The position numbers were made by a program, and so were the translations under genes. From Rhizobium sp. WYJ-E13 (GTDB lineage: Bacteria; Pseudomonadota; Alphaproteobacteria; Rhizobiales; Rhizobiaceae), in the NCBI RefSeq assembly GCF_018987265.1, contig NZ_CP076853.1, positions 4,270,501-4,334,500 on the forward strand: a stretch of DNA of 64,000 bases, given 5' to 3'. Positions 35,459-44,986 of this stretch are shown here, piece after piece. How positions within the stretch are numbered: the stretch's first letter is position 1; the number at the start of each line of letters is the position of its first letter. The notes below the pieces were generated by a model that saw only the letters and a program-made list of their open reading frames with translations, searched no databases and was not told the origin of the DNA.

Positions 35459-36439
35459 TCAGGCAGCCTTGCCGGAGCCGGTATACTGGCCGTGCGGGCG
35501 GTACTGCACAAGGTAGGATTCGAGCACCGAAGTCGCCATCGTCGGCGTTATGCCGAGGCCCTTGAGCGTGCGGCCTTCAGCTTCGGCTTCCTTCGAAACG
35601 ACATTGTCATGCTTCAGCAGCTTAACCTGATCCGGTGTGATCGGCGGTGTGATGAACGGCACCAGCGAAGCTATGCTGCCGATCAGCGATGCGATGCCGA
35701 AGGGAAGGGAAATGAGCGGGTTCTTGCGAGCCGTGACCTTCAGCATGGTCTCAAGACATTCACGGAAGCTCAGGACTTCAGGGCCGCCGAGCTCATAGAT
35801 CTTTCCACCTTCGATCTTGCCGTCGACGGCGCGGGCAACGGCCTCGGCGACATCTTCGACGTAAACCGGCTGGAACTTCGTCTTGCCGCCGCCGACGAGC
35901 GGCAGCACCGGGAACATGCGCGCCATGTTGGCGAACTTGTTGAAGAAGCTGTCTTCCGGGCCGAAGACGATAGATGGACGGAAGATCACTGCGTCCGTCT
36001 TAATAGACAGAATGGCTGCTTCCGCGCGGCCCTTGGTGCGGCCGTAACTGGACTGCGAGCCGGAGTTTGCGCCAATAGCCGAGAGGTGAGTGAGCGTCGC
36101 ACCGGCATTGCGGGCGGCTTCAGCCACCGCACGGCCGCCAAATTCCTGCACGGCATCGAACGTGTTGCGGCCGCTCTCGAAGAGGATGCCGACGCAATTG
36201 ATCACGTGGTCGGCACCTTCGACGGCGCGGTCGATCGAATTGCGGTAGCGCAGGTTGGCCTGAACGAAGGAGATCTGGCCGACATTGCCGAGCGGCTGCA
36301 GGAAGCCCGCGAGATCGGGGCGGCGAACGGCGACGCGGATACGGTAGCCGCGCTTGGCCAGCACACGCACGACGTGTCTGCCGATGAAGCCGGACCCTCC
36401 GAACACGGTGACGAGCGGCGGCAGGTTGGCAAGGGTCAT
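35459..36439 (-). CDS. Complex I NDUFA9-subunit-like NAD(P)-binding protein
   Basis: A 326-residue atypical SDR. The Rossmann motif VFGGSGFIGRHVVRVLAKRG lies at residues 12-31, with AVRRPDLAGFL next; the middle has HLSAIGANSGSQSSYGRTKG near 117-136 and the region IFRPSIVFGPEDSFFN near 153. This matches alphaproteobacterial relatives of mitochondrial NDUFA9, a complex I accessory protein. In bacteria its role in respiratory complex assembly is inferred, and no nuo genes are near. It ends with its own terminator. Confidence 0.88.
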   Translation of the reverse strand: MTLANLPPLVTVFGGSGFIGRHVVRVLAKRGYRIRVAVRRPDLAGFLQPLGNVGQISFVQANLRYRNSIDRAVEGADHVINCVGILFESGRNTFDAVQEFGGRAVAEAARNAGATLTHLSAIGANSGSQSSYGRTKGRAEAAILSIKTDAVIFRPSIVFGPEDSFFNKFANMARMFPVLPLVGGGKTKFQPVYVEDVAEAVARAVDGKIEGGKIYELGGPEVLSFRECLETMLKVTARKNPLISLPFGIASLIGSIASLVPFITPPITPDQVKLLKHDNVVSKEAEAEGRTLKGLGITPTMATSVLESYLVQYRPHGQYTGSGKAA

Positions 36440-36549
36440 GGCAGGCTCCTCGAAAGGCTTTGGAATGCTGTGGTGGATTTCGTCTTAGCCGAATCCCGGC
36501 GCGACGAAAAGGGCCATCGCGCCGCAGTTCTTACCCGTTCGAAACTGGT

Positions 36550-36837
36550 TCAGATGCCTTCGACGACGACCATTTCGGCATCGGCCACCTCATGGCGGAT
36601 TTTTGCGGCGATCTGGTATTCCGGCGAATTATAACAGTCGACGGCATGCTGCATCGAGGGAAATTCGATGACGACGTTACGGGCGCGCGCCTTGCCTTCA
36701 AGCTCGGTGATTGCGCCGCCGCGGGCGAGAAAGTTCGCACCGTATTTTTCAAAGGCTGGCTTTGCAGCCGCGACATAATCCTTGTAGCGCTCGAGGTCGC
36801 GCACATCGACGCGGGCGATCCAGTATCCCTTGGCCAT
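36550..36837 (-). CDS. DUF1330 domain protein
   Basis: A 95-residue dimeric alpha/beta-barrel type protein: MAKGYWIARVDVRDLERYKDYV at the N-terminus, RGGAITELEGKARARNVVIEFPS near residues 41-63, and the conserved AVDCYNSPEYQ near 68-78. The family's function is unknown. It lies 24 bases after pyrF on the same strand and is probably in the same transcript. Confidence 0.9.
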   Translation of the reverse strand: MAKGYWIARVDVRDLERYKDYVAAAKPAFEKYGANFLARGGAITELEGKARARNVVIEFPSMQHAVDCYNSPEYQIAAKIRHEVADAEMVVVEGI

Positions 36838-36861
36838 TGTTGTCCCCTTTCAGCACATGTG

Positions 36862-37569
36862 TCACCGGTTTGCCGGCCAGAGCGCGGCGACCATTTCATT
36901 GAGGATTGCACGCGCTGCTTCCCGCGGTTCCGGTGCCTTGACGATCGGGCGGGCGACGACGAGATGGGTGGACCCGGCCTTCAGTGCATCCTTAGGCGTC
37001 ATGACCCGCTTCTGGTCGCCCTTTTCGGCGCCCGTCGGGCGGATGCCGGGTGTAACGATCGCCATATCAGGGCCGACGATCTCGCTAACAGCAGCGGATT
37101 CCTCGGCGGAGCAGACGATGCCGCCCATACCGGCAGCACGCGCCTGTTCGGCGCGGCGCGCGACCAGTGCCTGCGGATCATATTGATAACCAGCCTCGAC
37201 GAGGTCCTCGGCATCCATCGAGGTCAGCACGGTCACGCCGAGCAGGCAGAGGCCGGAGCCTTTCGCCGCCTCGACCGCGGCCTTCATCGCTTTCGGATAG
37301 GCATGCAGCGTCAGCATCGACATGCCCATCTTGGCGATGTTTTCGACGCCGGATGCGACCGTGTTGTCGATGTCGAGCAGTTTCATGTCCAGGAAGATCT
37401 TCTTGCCGCTGGCGGCAAGGTCGCGGGCAAATTCCAGCCCGCCGGCAAAGACGAGCTGGTAGCCGATCTTGTAGAAGAGAATGTCGTCGCCGAGCGTGGA
37501 AACCAATCTTTCCGCTTCGCCAATCGTTGGAACATCCAGCCCCACGATCAACCGCTCGCGTGCGTCCAT
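36862..37569 (-). CDS. pyrF: Orotidine 5'-phosphate decarboxylase
   Basis: A 235-residue TIM-barrel enzyme making UMP. The first motif is [16 protein letters not shown] near residues 8-23 and the catalytic Asp-x-Lys-x-x-Asp set lies in [16 protein letters not shown] near 59-74, with His-to-Leu at the variable position that is commonly KLHDI. The phosphate-gripper segment [21 protein letters not shown] lies near 177-197. It is between a histidine phosphatase (6 bases upstream) and DUF1330. Confidence 0.96.
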   Translation of the reverse strand: MDARERLIVGLDVPTIGEAERLVSTLGDDILFYKIGYQLVFAGGLEFARDLAASGKKIFLDMKLLDIDNTVASGVENIAKMGMSMLTLHAYPKAMKAAVEAAKGSGLCLLGVTVLTSMDAEDLVEAGYQYDPQALVARRAEQARAAGMGGIVCSAEESAAVSEIVGPDMAIVTPGIRPTGAEKGDQKRVMTPKDALKAGSTHLVVARPIVKAPEPREAARAILNEMVAALWPANR

Positions 37570-37575
37570 CTCAAT

Positions 37576-38157
37576 TCATCCCCGCCAGTCTTCGATGGGT
37601 GTCCAGTCGCATGATAAGCGGCGATCTGCAAGGCCGAAAGCATAGAGATTGCCACCGCCGCCCGGCTGATCTCCGTCGCGCACTATCGGCGTGCCCATCA
37701 GATGGCACTTGAGCAGCGTTCCGACGCCGCCATGGCCAACGAAGGCAATCGGTGCATTTTGATCATGCGAAGAGAGGATCGCTTCGACCGCCGAGACGAT
37801 GCGGGCTTGCGCATCGACAGCTCGTTCCCAGCCTCTGAAGCTCTCCTGCGGATGGGCGAAGAACCAGTTGGCAGCCTCTTCGAACTTGTCCGGCGGCAGG
37901 AAGCCGGTAGCAGTACGATCATTCTCGTGCATGCCATGCACGATCTCGATTTTCGCACCCGAAGCTTCGGCAAGGATTTCCGCAGTCTCGATCGCTTTCG
38001 TCTCGTCGCTGGAGACGATGCGGGTCAGCCGATTCGCCCAGTCGCTCGACGCAGCCTTGCGGGCACGTTCGGCACCGATGTCGGAAAGACCCCATTTGGG
38101 AACGGGAACCTGGGGGTCGATCTTGACCTGCGGGTGAGTGATATAAAGTCCAAACAT
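37576..38157 (-). CDS. Histidine phosphatase superfamily protein with altered RHG motif
   Basis: A 193-residue phosphoglycerate-mutase-fold protein. The usual N-terminal catalytic RHG is ITHPQV at residues 6-11, keeping the His but replacing the Arg with Thr and Gly with Pro. Further on, IVSSDETKAIETAEIL near 47-62 supplies the second Arg-equivalent region poorly (Asp-Glu-Thr-Lys), and the second catalytic His is intact in FVGHGGVGTLL near 138-148. It could still be a phosphatase with unusual substrate binding. First or second gene of the pmtA-histidine phosphatase-pyrF-DUF1330 run. Confidence 0.82.
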   Translation of the reverse strand: MFGLYITHPQVKIDPQVPVPKWGLSDIGAERARKAASSDWANRLTRIVSSDETKAIETAEILAEASGAKIEIVHGMHENDRTATGFLPPDKFEEAANWFFAHPQESFRGWERAVDAQARIVSAVEAILSSHDQNAPIAFVGHGGVGTLLKCHLMGTPIVRDGDQPGGGGNLYAFGLADRRLSCDWTPIEDWRG

Positions 38158-38751
38158 TTATCCGCGCCGATAGATCCAGAGTTGGGCTGGAGGAATATTG
38201 CGCACGATGAAATCAAAATGATGAATGCTGTAGCGATCGGGATTGGCGACGATTGGCGACACCGCACCATAGGAGATCTGCACGAATGGCCGGCCCGCCG
38301 GCATGCGGTCGAGCAGGTTTTCGAGAAGCGAGATGCGCGCCTGCATCGGGAAGTTCAGGAGCGGTATGCATGAGATGGCGCAATCGAACCTCTGATCCCG
38401 AAGTGAGCCGAGCGTCCTGTCGAGATCGAAAGCATCGCCGTTGACGAAGGTCACGCCTGGATAGAGGCGAAGGAGATGCTGGTAAAAGTCTGTCGAATAT
38501 TCGATGGCGACGAGCTTTTCCGGTTTCACGCCATGGGCAAGGATCGCCTTGGTGATGGCTCCGGTGCCAGGGCCGAGCTCGAGGACAGGCAGGTCCGAAT
38601 GCGGATCTGCGACACTTGCCATCTTGCGGGCGGTGATCGAGGAGGTTGGAATGATGGAGCCGACAGTCTTCGGCCCCTGCATCATGCCCTTGAAGAAGCG
38701 GATCTCCTCGTCAAACTTCCTGCCGAGCCGTTCCTTGAGCCGCAATGCCAT
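38158..38751 (-). CDS. pmtA: Phospholipid N-methyltransferase (PmtA-like)
   Basis: A 197-residue SAM methyltransferase that closely resembles the rhizobial PmtA proteins as I remember them. It starts MALRLKERLGRKFDEEIRFFKG and has the SAM motif LELGPGTGAITKAIL near residues 56-70, VAIEYSTDFYQHL near 81 and FDCAISCIPLLNFPM near 121-135. PmtA methylates phosphatidylethanolamine stepwise to phosphatidylcholine at the inner membrane. Its stop is immediately followed by the histidine phosphatase start codon region, with no gap, so they are co-transcribed. Confidence 0.85.
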   Translation of the reverse strand: MALRLKERLGRKFDEEIRFFKGMMQGPKTVGSIIPTSSITARKMASVADPHSDLPVLELGPGTGAITKAILAHGVKPEKLVAIEYSTDFYQHLLRLYPGVTFVNGDAFDLDRTLGSLRDQRFDCAISCIPLLNFPMQARISLLENLLDRMPAGRPFVQISYGAVSPIVANPDRYSIHHFDFIVRNIPPAQLWIYRRG

Positions 38752-38862
38752 ACAATCCTCCCGTACCTGCCGTTCAACTTTCCCTTAATTGCAGGAGGGT
38801 GATGCAAAAACAAGAGGCCATGTCGCGATCAGAAAAGTTTCGACAATAAATGCGACGCGCGC

Positions 38863-39981
38863 TTAGACGCGCATCGGCATCAACACGTAGAGGGCGTCGT
38901 CACCGGCGGTGTCGCGCACGAGTGTCGGTGAACCGGCGTCCGCCAGCAGGAAGATCGCTTCGTCGCCGGAAAGCTGCGCGGTGATATCGAGCAGATACTT
39001 GGCGTTGAAGCCGATTTCCATCGGATCCGTATCGTAGCCGACGGCGACTTCTTCCGTAGCGCTGCCGGAATCCGGGTTGTTGACGGTGAGCAGCAGCTGA
39101 CCATCGGAGAGCGCGAGCTTCACGGCGCGGCCGCGCTCGGAGGAAATCGTCGAGACGCGGTCGACGGCCTGGGCGAAGCTCGTGCAGTCGACGCGCATTT
39201 CCTTGTCGTTGTTGGTCGGGATGACGCGCTGATAGTCCGGGAAGGTGCCGTCGATCAGCTTCGAGGTCATGACGATGGAGCCGATGGTGATGCGGATCTT
39301 GGCGTCGGAGACTTCGACGGTGACGATCGCATCCGGCACATCGACGAGCTTCTGCAATTCTCCGACCGTCTTGCGCGGAATGATGATACCCGGCATGCCT
39401 TCCGAGCCGGAAGGCGCATCCACATCGGCGCGGGCCAGACGGTGGCCGTCGGTCGCGACGGCGCGGAGCTTCAGGTCGCCATTGCTTTCGATCGTGTGGA
39501 AGAAGATGCCGTTCAGATAATAGCGGGTTTCTTCGGTGGAGATCGCAAACTGTGTCCGGTCGATCAGCATCTTCAGGTCGCTTGCCTTCAGCTTGAAGGA
39601 GTGCGTGAAGGTACCGGCCGTCAGATCAGGGAAGTCGGATTCCGGCAGGCACTGCAGCGAGAACTTCGAACGGCCCGACTGGACATTCATCGAGCCCCCG
39701 TCCTGCGTGGTCGCGAGCAGGACTTCCGCGCCATCGGGAAGCTTGCGCACGATATCGTAAAGGAGATGGGCGGGAACGGTGGTGGCACCCGCCTGCTCGA
39801 CATTGGCAGGCGTCGCTTCGGTAATTTCGAGATCGAGGTCGGTCGCCTTCATGTCGAGGCTCTGGCCGTCCGCCTTCAAAAGCACGTTGGACAGGATCGG
39901 GATCGTGTTGCGGCGTTCGACCACGCGATGCACGTGGTTCAGCGACTTCAAAAGGTTTGACCGCTCAATAGTAATACGCAT
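38863..39981 (-). CDS. dnaN: DNA polymerase III subunit beta (sliding clamp)
   Basis: A 372-residue protein, standard for the clamp. It has the three repeated clamp domains, beginning MRITIERSNLLKSLNHVHRVVERRNTIPIL, and the C-terminal end LRDT-like segment TLVRDTAGDDALYVLMPMRV that forms part of the hydrophobic cleft. It encircles DNA and tethers polymerase. It is not beside dnaA, which is the normal situation in Rhizobiaceae. Divergent from rsmI. Confidence 0.97.
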   Translation of the reverse strand: MRITIERSNLLKSLNHVHRVVERRNTIPILSNVLLKADGQSLDMKATDLDLEITEATPANVEQAGATTVPAHLLYDIVRKLPDGAEVLLATTQDGGSMNVQSGRSKFSLQCLPESDFPDLTAGTFTHSFKLKASDLKMLIDRTQFAISTEETRYYLNGIFFHTIESNGDLKLRAVATDGHRLARADVDAPSGSEGMPGIIIPRKTVGELQKLVDVPDAIVTVEVSDAKIRITIGSIVMTSKLIDGTFPDYQRVIPTNNDKEMRVDCTSFAQAVDRVSTISSERGRAVKLALSDGQLLLTVNNPDSGSATEEVAVGYDTDPMEIGFNAKYLLDITAQLSGDEAIFLLADAGSPTLVRDTAGDDALYVLMPMRV

Positions 39982-40033
39982 GGGATGCTACCGCTTTCGA
40001 CCTTTATTGTCCGGGCGCCTGCAAGCGCCGCGT

Positions 40034-40063
40034 CACTGCTTTCCCCTTTGGGAGAGGGGAGTG
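40034..40063. repeat. Short nested inverted repeat in the dnaN/rsmI gap
   Basis: CACT-N5-CCCCT-N7-AGGGG-AGTG. The CCCCT (40043-40047) and AGGGG (40055-40059) arms plus flanking CACT/AGTG form an imperfect hairpin in the 238-base divergent gap. It looks like a small degenerate copy of the dispersed palindromes common in Rhizobium chromosomes. Confidence 0.35.
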
Positions 40064-40219
40064 GACGGGCAAAATGGCAGAACTTTGCTGGCGATTGCAA
40101 GAGGTATGGCTGTCCACAGGCCTGCAAATGCCGTTTTGCAGTGCAATGCTCACAGAAATTGCGCCCCTTGTCGAAGTGACACCACTCGCCCATAAAGGGC
40201 AGAGCCCGGCGGGACGAAA

Positions 40220-41143
40220 GTGAGTGACATGACGGAAGAGACGACAGCGGAAACCGGCGCCCGGCGCGGCTTTCGCCTGCACAATATTGCGGTGCCGGCG
40301 CGCCCGCTCGAATCGGCTCTCTATCTCGTCGCCACACCGATCGGCAATCTCGGTGACATCACGCTGCGGGCGCTGGAAACACTCGCCGGTGCCGATGTCC
40401 TGGCCTGCGAAGATACCCGTGTTACCCGCGTTTTGCTTGATCGTTCCGGCATCCAGAATCGCCCCTTCGCCTATCATGAGCACAATGCCGATGAGGCCGG
40501 GCCGCGATTGCTGCAGGCGCTCGAAGCCGGCAAGTCGGTGGCGCTTGTCTCCGATGCCGGCACGCCGCTCGTTTCCGACCCCGGCTATCGGCTGGCGCAG
40601 CAGGCGATCGAGATGGGCTACCGCGTTATCCCCATTCCCGGTGCTTCGGCGCCACTTGCCGCCCTCGTCGGTTCAGGCCTGCCGAACGATGCCTTTCTCT
40701 TTGCCGGCTTCCTGCCGACCAAGGACAAGGCGCGCCGCGATCGGCTCGCGGAATTTGTAGCCGCACCTGCCACGTTGATTTTCTTTGAATCACCCCATCG
40801 CATTGGCGCGACGCTGCTGGCCGCTGCCGATGTGCTCGGCGCCGAACGCGAGGCGTCGGTCTGCCGCGAACTGACGAAGACCTATGAGGAATTCCGCCGT
40901 GGCACGCTTGCCGAGCTCGCAGCCCACTATGAAGAACATGACAATGTGAAGGGCGAGATCGTGCTGGTGATCGGCCCGCCGAAAAAGCGGGCCGCTACCG
41001 AAGCCGACGTCGACACGGTTCTCGCCGATCTCTCAAAAGACCTGCCGACTGCGAAGGCCGCAACCGAGGCTGCTCGCTTGACTGGTCTGCCGCGCAAGGT
41101 GCTCTACCAGAAGCTCCTCGACATGAAGGCGGAAAATGGCTGA
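40220..41143 (+). CDS. rsmI: 16S rRNA 2'-O-ribose C1402 methyltransferase
   Basis: A 307-residue tetrapyrrole-methylase-fold SAM enzyme. Signatures are LYLVATPIGNLGDITLRALETL near residues 34-55, CEDTRVTRVLLDRSG near 62-76, YHEHNADEAGP near 83-93 and the SAM-binding LVSDAGTPLVSDPGY near 108-122. It adds a methyl to C1402 of 16S rRNA, paired with RsmH on N4. The start is either GTG at 40220 or ATG at 40229; the site GGGACGAAAG suits either. The next gene yraN overlaps by 8 bases, the usual rsmI-yraN arrangement. Confidence 0.96.
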   Translation: MSDMTEETTAETGARRGFRLHNIAVPARPLESALYLVATPIGNLGDITLRALETLAGADVLACEDTRVTRVLLDRSGIQNRPFAYHEHNADEAGPRLLQALEAGKSVALVSDAGTPLVSDPGYRLAQQAIEMGYRVIPIPGASAPLAALVGSGLPNDAFLFAGFLPTKDKARRDRLAEFVAAPATLIFFESPHRIGATLLAAADVLGAEREASVCRELTKTYEEFRRGTLAELAAHYEEHDNVKGEIVLVIGPPKKRAATEADVDTVLADLSKDLPTAKAATEAARLTGLPRKVLYQKLLDMKAENG

Positions 41144-41504
41144 CGGCGAGGCGACGCTCCGCAGAAGAAAGGCGCTGCGCCGCGGCTGGACGGCGGAATA
41201 TATTGCCGCCATTTTCCTGATGCTGAAAGGCTACCGTATTCTCGCCCTGCGGCACCGGACAAAGCTCGGCGAGATCGATATTATCGCCCGCAAGGGGGAT
41301 CTGGCCGTCTTTGTCGAGGTCAAGGCGCGCGCCGACGAAATGGGCGCGGTGGATGCCGTCTCCTATGGCTCACAAAAGCGTATCCGGGCCGCAAGTGATC
41401 TCTGGCTTGCCCGTCAGCGGGACTATGCCCAGCTCTCACAGCGCTATGATATCGTTGCGATATTGCCGGGGAAGCTGCCCCGTCATTTCCCGGACGCTTT
41501 CTAG
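41136..41504 (+). CDS. yraN: YraN/UPF0102 family endonuclease-like protein
   Basis: A 122-residue protein with the Holliday-junction-resolvase-like fold of UPF0102. The catalytic-type residues are in LALRHRTKLGEIDIIARKGD near residues 35-54 and AVFVEVKARADEMG near 56-69 (Glu, Asp, Glu-x-Lys). Biochemical role unproven. It overlaps rsmI by 8 bases. In some genomes gshB follows directly; here a cupin intervenes. Confidence 0.92.
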   Translation: MADGEATLRRRKALRRGWTAEYIAAIFLMLKGYRILALRHRTKLGEIDIIARKGDLAVFVEVKARADEMGAVDAVSYGSQKRIRAASDLWLARQRDYAQLSQRYDIVAILPGKLPRHFPDAF

Positions 41505-41638
41505 GGAGGCGCTAAATTCCGCAGGCGCCTAAAACTGGCGAACAAGCTTTCGTTAAAGTTTTAGCGTCTGCTTGAACGGGCTTTTATGACTCTTTTGCTA
41601 TCCACAGCGCAGCTAGGGGTAGCAACTGGGGGTAATTC

Positions 41639-42142
41639 ATGGCCTGGAAGATGATGCTTGCAACAGCCGCAGCGACGGCTGCGCGGTCGGTGCCTTATGC
41701 CGCGTTGAAGCCATCAGGCAAATCTTTCGTCGCGCAGGCAAGCGACCGGATGGTGCTGAAGCCGACGCCGATCAATCCGGATTGGATCATCAGCGGCAAT
41801 CCGCAGGCGCGCACGGCGGAACACTCCCGCGGCCATGACGAAGCCTCGCTAACGGCGATCTGGGATTGCACATCAGGTGAATTCCGCTGGCGTTTCGGAT
41901 GGGACGAGACGGTGATGATCCTCGAAGGCGAGGTGCACGTCACCACCGAAGACGGCCTAGAGCGTACACTGCAGGCGGGCGATGTCGCTTTCTTCGCCGG
42001 CGGCACCTGGGCGAACTGGCGGGTCGACAATTACGTCCGTAAGGTCGCCTTCCTGCGTAAGCCTTTCCCAAAGCCGCTCGCCATCGCCTACCGCCTGCGC
42101 AACCTCTTGCGCAACAGCGGCGGTACCGGCATCGCCGCCTGA
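41639..42142 (+). CDS. Cupin domain protein (DUF861/EutQ-like)
   Basis: A 167-residue protein with a single cupin fold in its C-terminal half: IWDCTSGEFRWRFGWDETVMILEGEVHVT near residues 78-106, and then the second motif GDVAFFAGGTWANWRV near 117-132. The metal-ligand His residues of classic cupins are largely absent. This fits the DUF861 group, where roles include ureidoglycolate-type or ethanolamine chemistry, none proven here. The ATG at 41639 is preceded by GGGGGTAATTC. Upstream AT-rich sequence at 41505-41638 likely carries its promoter. Confidence 0.85.
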   Translation: MAWKMMLATAAATAARSVPYAALKPSGKSFVAQASDRMVLKPTPINPDWIISGNPQARTAEHSRGHDEASLTAIWDCTSGEFRWRFGWDETVMILEGEVHVTTEDGLERTLQAGDVAFFAGGTWANWRVDNYVRKVAFLRKPFPKPLAIAYRLRNLLRNSGGTGIAA

Positions 42143-42238
42143 CAATAGCGCCCGCGGAAACATCCGAAGCCATTGATTGCCGTTGCGTTTGATGCCTGAC
42201 CGACCTACATCTGGGCGTCATCAGCTCAAGGGACGGAA

Positions 42239-43186
42239 ATGGCCAAGGTTAAGAACGTAGCGGTCCAGATGGACCATGTCTCCGGCATCAATATCGCAGG
42301 TGATTCCACTTTCGCCATGAGCCTCGAAGCGCAGGCGCGTGGCTACAATCTCTTCCACTACACACCCGAACGCCTGAGCTTCCGCGACGGCAAGCTCTAT
42401 GCTTCCGTCGAGCCGATGGTGCTGCGCGACGTCAAGGGTGACTACTATGAGCTCGGTGCGCCCGAACGCGTCGACCTCTCGACCATGGATGTCGTTCTGC
42501 TGCGCCAGGACCCGCCCTTCGACATGGCCTACATCACCGCGACGCATCTGCTCGAACGAATCCATCCGAAGACGCTCGTCGTCAACGATCCGGCCTGGGT
42601 GCGCAACTCGCCGGAAAAGATCTTCGTCACCGAATTTTCCGACCTGATGCCGAAGACACTGATCACCAAGGATCCGGGCGAGATCCGCCGCTTCCGCGAC
42701 GAGATGGGCGACATCATCCTGAAGCCGCTCTACGGCAATGGTGGCGCCGGCGTCTTCCATTCCACCAGGGATGACCGCAACCTGTCCTCACTGCTTGAAA
42801 TGTTCGGCCAGCTCTTCCGCGAGCCCTTCATCGCCCAGCAATACCTGCCTGACGTGCGCAAGGGCGACAAGCGCATCATCCTCGTCAACGGCGAATTTGC
42901 CGGCGCCATCAATCGCGTCCCCGCCGAGCATGACAGCCGCTCCAATATGCATGTCGGCGGTCGCGCCGAGCCGACCGAACTGACGGCGCGCGAAAAGGAA
43001 ATCTGCGAGCGCATCGGCCCCGCTTTGCGCGAACGTGGCTTCCTGCTCGTCGGCATCGATGTGATCGGTGACTACATGACCGAAATCAACGTGACCTCGC
43101 CGACCGGCATCCGCGAGGTGAAGAAGTTCGGCGGCGCCGATATCGCAAGCCTGTTATGGGATGCCATCGAGCGCAAGCGCAGCTAG
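42239..43186 (+). CDS. gshB: Glutathione synthetase
   Basis: A 315-residue ATP-grasp enzyme joining gamma-glutamylcysteine and glycine. The N-terminal domain opens [21 protein letters not shown]. The ATP-grasp region includes [15 protein letters not shown] near residues 159-173, [22 protein letters not shown] near 198-219, and [23 protein letters not shown] near 271-293 with metal ligands. Start ATG after AGGGACGG. It has its own gap and likely promoter at 42143-42238. Confidence 0.96.
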   Translation: MAKVKNVAVQMDHVSGINIAGDSTFAMSLEAQARGYNLFHYTPERLSFRDGKLYASVEPMVLRDVKGDYYELGAPERVDLSTMDVVLLRQDPPFDMAYITATHLLERIHPKTLVVNDPAWVRNSPEKIFVTEFSDLMPKTLITKDPGEIRRFRDEMGDIILKPLYGNGGAGVFHSTRDDRNLSSLLEMFGQLFREPFIAQQYLPDVRKGDKRIILVNGEFAGAINRVPAEHDSRSNMHVGGRAEPTELTAREKEICERIGPALRERGFLLVGIDVIGDYMTEINVTSPTGIREVKKFGGADIASLLWDAIERKRS

Positions 43187-43448
43187 GTAATTTTAGCAAA
43201 ACCGTGCAGGGGTTATGCGCCCGGAGTTGTGTAGAAACAATGAGATAGAGAATTTCCGCGATTCGATGAAAATGGAAATGCGCTAAGTGTTCCGCCTTTG
43301 ATCGCCTTCGTTCCGGCTTTACAACCGATCGCAATCTGATTGCAGCGGGTAGCTGAATTCGTTCGCTTATCGTTCTTGTTTTATTCCAAATTCCATGCCA
43401 GATTGTGACCGCCTTCATAGGTGGGGTGTAGAGGTTTCGGGGCAGGGC
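43187..43448. other. Intergenic region between gshB and comM
   Basis: These 262 bases contain no gene that I can support. The sequence turns AT-rich around 43350-43400, close to the comM start, where a promoter is expected. No clear terminator of gshB is visible. Confidence 0.35.
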
Positions 43449-44981
43449 ATGGTCGCACGCGTCAGCACGGTTGCGTTTCAGGGCATTGAAGGTGTGCCGG
43501 TCGAGGTCCAGGTCATGGTCGCTCCCGGCAAGATGGGAATCCAGATCGTCGGTCTGCCGGACAAGGCGGTTGCGGAAAGCCGCGAGCGGGTGCAGGCGGC
43601 CTTGCATGCCTCCGGCCTGGCGCTGCCGGCAAAACGCGTGACGGTCAATCTTGCGCCAGCCGATCTTCCCAAAGAGGGCAGCCATTTCGATTTGCCCATC
43701 GCTCTCGGCCTGATGGCCGCACTCGGTGCCATTCCGGCGGACGCTTTGTCCGACTATGTCGTTGTCGGTGAACTCAACCTCGACGGCACCATTGCCGCGA
43801 TCGCCGGTGCGCTGCCGGCTGCAATCGGCGCCAATGCGACCGGAAAGGGCCTGATCTGCCCGGCTGAAAGCGGCTCGGAGGCCGCGTGGGCGGGTTCCGG
43901 GGTCGACATTCTGGCGCCGCGCAGCCTGATCGCGCTCGCCAATCATTTCCGTGGCACGCAGATACTCTCGCGTCCGGAGCCATCCATTCGCCCCAATGCA
44001 GCCAACCTTCCCGATCTCGCCGAGATCAAGGGGCAGGAAAGCGCCAAGCGGGCGCTGGAAGTGGCGGCCGCCGGCGGCCACAATCTGCTGATGGTCGGAC
44101 CACCCGGCTCCGGCAAGTCGATGCTGGCGTCGAGGCTGCCCTCCATCCTGCCGCCGCTTTCGGCTGCGGAATTGCTGGAGGTCTCGATGATCCATTCCAT
44201 CGCCGGCCAGCTTTCCGGCGGCAAGCTCTCGGACCGCAGGCCGTTTCGCACGCCGCACCATTCGGCGACCATGGCAGCCCTCATCGGCGGCGGCTTGCGC
44301 GCCCGGCCGGGCGAGGCTTCGCTTGCCCATCACGGCGTGCTTTTCCTCGATGAGTTTCCGGAATTTACGCCGCAGGCGCTCGATGCCCTGCGTCAGCCTC
44401 TGGAAAGCGGTGAATGCGTCATCGCACGCGCCAATCACCGGGTCTCCTATCCGGCGCGGATCCAGCTCATCGCAGCCATGAATCCCTGCCGTTGCGGCAT
44501 GGCGGGCGAGCCCGGCCACACCTGTGCCCGAGGGCCGCGCTGCATGACGGATTATCAGGCCCGCATTTCCGGCCCGCTGATGGACCGCATCGATATCCGC
44601 ATCGACGTACCGGCCGTTTCCGCCGCCGACCTCATCCGGCCGGCGGTGGCTGAAGCGAGTGCCGATGTCGCTCGGCGCGTTGCCCGCGCCCGTGACATCC
44701 AACGCGAACGCTATGCCGCTGCAGGTGCTACCGGTATTTCCACCAATGCCGGATGCTCCACCTCGATGATCGAGAAGTTCGCCGAGCCGGATGCGGCGGG
44801 ATTGCAGTTGCTGCGCGATGCCGCCGACAAGATGAAGTTTTCGGCACGCGGCTATCACCGGGTGTTGAAGGTCGCCCGCACGCTTGCCGATCTCGACGGT
44901 GAGGAAACCGTGGGTCGGATCCATCTTGCGGAAGCGATCTCTTACCGCGTCGCCGGCGCGCGGCTGACAGCGGCGGCGTGA
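43449..44981 (+). CDS. comM: YifB/ComM family Mg-chelatase-like AAA+ ATPase
   Basis: A 510-residue protein. The N-terminal Lon-protease-like S5/LonC-like region (about residues 1-175) includes GLPDKAVAESRERVQAAL. The AAA+ core has Walker A VGPPGSGKSMLASRLPS near 219, Walker B VLFLDEFPEF near 300, and an arginine-finger region. A Cys-rich NPCRCGMAGEPGHTC stretch near 346-360 is typical. ComM is a branch-migration helicase that aids integration of transforming DNA. Start at 43449 after GGGGCAGGGC; the longer frame adds no conserved sequence. Confidence 0.93.
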   Translation: MVARVSTVAFQGIEGVPVEVQVMVAPGKMGIQIVGLPDKAVAESRERVQAALHASGLALPAKRVTVNLAPADLPKEGSHFDLPIALGLMAALGAIPADALSDYVVVGELNLDGTIAAIAGALPAAIGANATGKGLICPAESGSEAAWAGSGVDILAPRSLIALANHFRGTQILSRPEPSIRPNAANLPDLAEIKGQESAKRALEVAAAGGHNLLMVGPPGSGKSMLASRLPSILPPLSAAELLEVSMIHSIAGQLSGGKLSDRRPFRTPHHSATMAALIGGGLRARPGEASLAHHGVLFLDEFPEFTPQALDALRQPLESGECVIARANHRVSYPARIQLIAAMNPCRCGMAGEPGHTCARGPRCMTDYQARISGPLMDRIDIRIDVPAVSAADLIRPAVAEASADVARRVARARDIQRERYAAAGATGISTNAGCSTSMIEKFAEPDAAGLQLLRDAADKMKFSARGYHRVLKVARTLADLDGEETVGRIHLAEAISYRVAGARLTAAA

Positions 44982-44986
44982 GGTTG

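Noticed and set aside
40010..40100. Nested inverted repeat as a terminator of dnaN or rsmI
   Set aside because: It lies between two divergent starts, where a terminator has no purpose, and lacks a T-run.
43086..44924. 612-codon minus-strand frame opposite comM
   Set aside because: Low-complexity Arg/Gly/His composition with no motif, while the opposite strand encodes a complete AAA+ protein. A GC-rich third-position shadow.
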